The position numbers and the translations under genes are program-made. The notes beneath the pieces were generated by a model, which did not search any database, had not been told where the DNA came from, and saw nothing but the letters and a program-made list of their open reading frames with translations. 8,636 nt of DNA from Oscillospiraceae bacterium (GTDB taxonomy: Bacteria; Bacillota; Clostridia; Oscillospirales; Ruminococcaceae): assembly GCA_020024235.1 (NCBI GenBank), contig JAHHUA010000067.1, forward strand, positions 1 through 8,636. Direction: 5' to 3'. Positions 6,463-8,636 of the stretch are shown piece after piece; the first letter of the stretch is position 1, and each line of letters begins with the position of its first letter.

Positions 6463-7659
6463 ATGAATAATAAATTCAGATTTAAAAAAATCATATCACT
6501 GCTGTTGGTTATTTGTTTTACATTGCTTTGTCTGCCACAGGCCTCCCCTGTTGAATCTTATGGTATGGACTATCAACAGCAGCTTGATGAACTAAACAAA
6601 AAATATGATGATTTGGAAAAAGAGCAGAAAAAAATCAATGCCAATATCAACAAAGCGAAAAATGACAAAGAAAAACAAGTAGCTCAAAAACAACAAATAA
6701 ATGTGCAGATTGATTTAACTAAAAACCAAATTACTCTGCTCAATGAAAAAATTGATTTGTTGACAAACAATATTGACAATGAAACCAAAAAAATAAATGA
6801 AACACAAAAAAATATTGAAGACAATTATGAACTTTTTAAACAAAGACTGAGAGCCATATATATGTCGGGCAATATTACTACTATGGGACTTATTTTGGGA
6901 GCTGACAATTTTTCGGAATTTCTTACAAGACTGGAAGTTGTGGGACGCATTTCCGAACATGATACCGATATGCTGAAAAAACTTCTGGAGCAAAAGAAAA
7001 ACATTGAAGAAATCAAAGCAAATCTTGAAAAGGACAAATCCGAACTTGAAGCCAGCAAAAAAGAAATGGAAGATAAAAACATTGATTTAGGAAATAAAAT
7101 GACCTATGTAAATCAGCAGATAGCAGATATATCCATTTTAGAAGAACAATATAAAAAAGATGCTCAAAAGGTTAAAAAACAACTGGCTGAAATGCAGAAG
7201 GAAATTGATGATGTATTTGCCAAGATTAATTCTGTAGGTGATTATGTAGGTGGTATCTTTGCATGGCCTGTTCCAGGTTATACAACCATTACATCAGGTT
7301 ATGGACCCAGGTCTTTCGGAGGATATTCCGACTTCCATACAGGTATTGATATTTCCGGAGGCGGCGTTTACGGAAAACCTATTGTAGCTGCCAATAACGG
7401 TAAAGTTGCTTTTGTTCAAACAACTTATACACCGGGTCGAGGATACGGAAAATATATTATTATTGACCATGGCGGTGGTATACAGACTCTTTACGGACAC
7501 ACCAGCGAAATATATGTAACTGCCGGACAAACCGTAAAACGAGGTGAAAAAATAGCCGCAGTAGGTTCTACCGGATTTTCTACCGGCCCTCACCTTCACT
7601 TTGAAGTCAGAGTTAATAAAAAACACGTAAACCCATGGACTTATCTTAAATCAAAGTAA
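6463..7659 (+). CDS. Secreted coiled-coil M23/LytM peptidase, likely FtsEX-controlled hydrolase
   Basis: This 398-aa protein resembles EnvC and other FtsEX partners. A signal sequence opens it: a basic start (KFRFKK), a hydrophobic core at about 10-25 and a likely cleavage site in the 27-34 region. There is no proper lipobox. Residues of about 37-255 are Lys/Glu/Gln-rich heptad-like coiled coil with a less regular middle (about 130-165), as expected for a segment that docks on FtsX. The C-terminus (about 265-395) is an M23/LytM domain. Metal ligands His292 and Asp296 (HTGID) and His379 (HLHFE) are present, as are the catalytic-type His346 (LYGHT) and His377. E. coli EnvC lacks such residues and only activates amidases, so this one is probably a working endopeptidase itself; the bond cut is unknown. 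TGAGGA at 6449-6454 lies eight bases before the ATG. It ends the ftsE-ftsX set. Partnership with FtsX is inferred from position and architecture. Confidence 0.9.
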   Translation: MNNKFRFKKIISLLLVICFTLLCLPQASPVESYGMDYQQQLDELNKKYDDLEKEQKKINANINKAKNDKEKQVAQKQQINVQIDLTKNQITLLNEKIDLLTNNIDNETKKINETQKNIEDNYELFKQRLRAIYMSGNITTMGLILGADNFSEFLTRLEVVGRISEHDTDMLKKLLEQKKNIEEIKANLEKDKSELEASKKEMEDKNIDLGNKMTYVNQQIADISILEEQYKKDAQKVKKQLAEMQKEIDDVFAKINSVGDYVGGIFAWPVPGYTTITSGYGPRSFGGYSDFHTGIDISGGGVYGKPIVAANNGKVAFVQTTYTPGRGYGKYIIIDHGGGIQTLYGHTSEIYVTAGQTVKRGEKIAAVGSTGFSTGPHLHFEVRVNKKHVNPWTYLKSK

Positions 7660-7662
7660 AAT

Positions 7663-7696
7663 AAAGCGGACGCAAATGAAATGCGTCCGCTTTTTT
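7663..7696. terminator. Bidirectional terminator between the M23 peptidase and lysR genes
   Basis: A perfect 12-bp GC-rich stem (7663-7674 with 7682-7693, core GCGGACGCA) closes a 7-base loop. On the plus strand it ends in six T. On the minus strand the stem ends in TTT followed by ATTTTA. It lies four bases after the peptidase stop codon and two bases from the stop codon of the convergent LysR gene, so it probably serves both. Confidence 0.9.
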
Positions 7697-7697
7697 A

Positions 7698-8603
7698 TTA
7701 TTTATATTTATTTTTAAAATCAAGCAGATTTTTAATGAATATCTCTGCCTGATTGGAAAGAGGTCTGTTTTTTCTTGTAACTATATAAAATGTCCGCTCC
7801 ATTTTACAGTGTGGTATTGTATAGCTTAAAATACTTCCGAATTTAATATAATCTTCCGCACAGTATTTTGAAATAACAGAAATACCTAAACCGTTTTTTA
7901 CAGCCTGCACAATGCTTTCCGAGCTTTCCATCTGAACTGTAATGTTGCTGTCTTTTATTAAAATTCCCGCTTTATTAAGGCAGTTTTCGGTTTCTGTTCT
8001 AGTACCCGAACCTTTTTCTCTGGCTATAAAGGACTTATTTTTTAATAAATCCACTATTTTATCTTTGGAAATATTTTGATATTCCTTTGTATTTGGAGTT
8101 ATAAGCATCAATTCATCTTCCATAAAGGGAGTAAAATTACAGTTTGATTTATCAAATTTAGAACCGCATATACCTACTTCAATTTCCATATTTTCGACTT
8201 TTTCCACTACTGCGGCAGTGTCATATTGTCTTATGGTTACAGTAACATCGGGATATTTTTTATATATATCAGCCAATACCTGAGGAACTATATACTGAGC
8301 CGGAACTGTAGAAGATGCAATTTCCAAAGAACCGCAAATCCTATCAGAAAATTTTTTTATTTCTTCTATGGATTTATCTCTTAACTTTATAATCTGCATT
8401 GCATAATTATAAAAAATCTTTCCGGCTTCGGTAGGTATTATTCCTTTAGGTGCTCTTATTATAAGAGGAACTCCCAATTCTTCTTCCAGAGATGCCATAT
8501 GCACACTGACAGTGGGCTGTGAAATAAAAATTGCCTCTGCGGCTTTAGAAAAGCTTCTGCTTTTTATAACATTGACAAAAGCTTCTAATTGTCTGAAATT
8601 CAT
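7698..8603 (-). CDS. LysR-family transcriptional regulator, resembling selenium-metabolism-associated members
   Basis: This protein (301 aa, usual LysR length) binds DNA as an oligomer and responds to a small molecule. The N-terminal winged helix-turn-helix covers residues 1-60, starting NFRQLEAFVNV, with the helix-turn-helix at about 18-37 (SFSKAAEAIFISQPTVSVH). A linker helix reaches to about 88, and the periplasmic-binding-protein-like effector domain runs from about 92 (GSLEIASSTVPAQYI) to the end. The opening residues and the STVPAQYIVPQ stretch resemble regulators annotated as selenium-metabolism-associated LysR proteins and, more distantly, CysL/CysB-like ones. That reading is from memory of the family and needs a profile search. 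No selenium, cysteine or other metabolic gene lies in the window; its target is likely upstream beyond 8636 or elsewhere. The ATG is supported by AAGAGGTT on the minus strand (8618-8611). The gene runs toward the ftsEX unit and shares its terminator. Confidence 0.88.
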   Translation of the reverse strand: MNFRQLEAFVNVIKSRSFSKAAEAIFISQPTVSVHMASLEEELGVPLIIRAPKGIIPTEAGKIFYNYAMQIIKLRDKSIEEIKKFSDRICGSLEIASSTVPAQYIVPQVLADIYKKYPDVTVTIRQYDTAAVVEKVENMEIEVGICGSKFDKSNCNFTPFMEDELMLITPNTKEYQNISKDKIVDLLKNKSFIAREKGSGTRTETENCLNKAGILIKDSNITVQMESSESIVQAVKNGLGISVISKYCAEDYIKFGSILSYTIPHCKMERTFYIVTRKNRPLSNQAEIFIKNLLDFKNKYK

Positions 8604-8610
8604 ATTTTAT

Positions 8611-8628
8611 AACCTCTTAACTATTATA
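8611..8628 (-). promoter_or_regulatory. Ribosome binding site and -10-like box upstream of the LysR gene
   Basis: On the minus strand AAGAGG (8618-8613) precedes the ATG by nine bases and is a good Shine-Dalgarno site. A perfect TATAAT lies at 8628-8623. However, transcription from it would start near 8616, inside the Shine-Dalgarno site, so it may not be the working promoter. The -35 region would lie outside the window. Confidence 0.4.
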
Positions 8629-8636
8629 TTTAATTC

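Noticed and set aside
6490..6540. Possible lipoprotein signal in the peptidase leader (Cys residues in the hydrophobic core)
   Set aside because: The residues before each Cys do not fit a lipobox (for example TLLC), so an ordinary signal peptide is more likely.
7294..7626. Minus-strand open frame of 110 codons inside the peptidase gene
   Set aside because: It lies wholly opposite the strongly conserved M23 domain, has no recognisable motif, and is a by-product of the coding bias of the plus-strand gene.
1..8636. Search for a mobile element, CRISPR array, tRNA, riboswitch or defence cassette
   Set aside because: No spaced direct repeats, terminal inverted repeats, cloverleaf, known riboswitch core or transposase-like protein could be seen; all long frames are accounted for by housekeeping or regulator genes.

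Overview
The window reads as ordinary chromosomal DNA from a low-GC Gram-positive bacterium, most likely class Clostridia. The DNA is AT-rich (roughly one third G+C by eye). Shine-Dalgarno sites are strong and close to AGGAGG, terminators are intrinsic with U-tracts, and one gene appears to start with TTG. The protein set (membrane-anchored HtrA, FtsEX with an EnvC/LytM-like partner, a CdaR/PucR-type regulator, an RsuA-type pseudouridine synthase) also fits Clostridia. A genus cannot be named from the sequence alone.

Layout from left to right. Positions 1-97 are an AT-rich leader. An HtrA-type serine protease (98-1615) follows, with an Asn/Gln/Tyr-rich cytoplasmic tail, and ends at a strong terminator. 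Glutamate racemase murI (1854-2651) has its own sigma-A-like promoter and terminator. An RsuA-type 16S rRNA pseudouridine synthase (about 2777-3496) is driven by an extended -10 promoter; its stop codon lies inside a perfect 18-bp palindrome, and no clear terminator follows. A CdaR/PucR-type regulator (3679-4767) is followed by a stem-loop with a poor U-tract, and then by the tightly packed set ftsE (4858-5541), ftsX (5531-6436) and a secreted coiled-coil plus M23/LytM peptidase (6463-7659). That set ends at a GC-rich hairpin that also serves the convergent LysR-family regulator gene (8603-7698, minus strand).

The common theme is the cell envelope. MurI supplies D-glutamate for peptidoglycan. 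FtsE and FtsX form an ABC-type complex that is expected to control the peptidoglycan hydrolase encoded immediately downstream. HtrA is a membrane-anchored quality-control protease facing outward. The CdaR-like gene may share a transcript with ftsEX, but its target and ligand cannot be read from sequence. The LysR protein resembles regulators annotated as selenium-metabolism-associated, but no selenium gene lies in the window.

I found no mobile element, CRISPR array, tRNA, rRNA, riboswitch, defence cassette or broken gene, and no gap over 300 bases without a gene. I do not see a new system here. The most interesting points are modest: the low-complexity HtrA tail, the regulator-hairpin-ftsEX arrangement, and a FtsEX partner that keeps all the metal and catalytic residues E. 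coli EnvC has lost.
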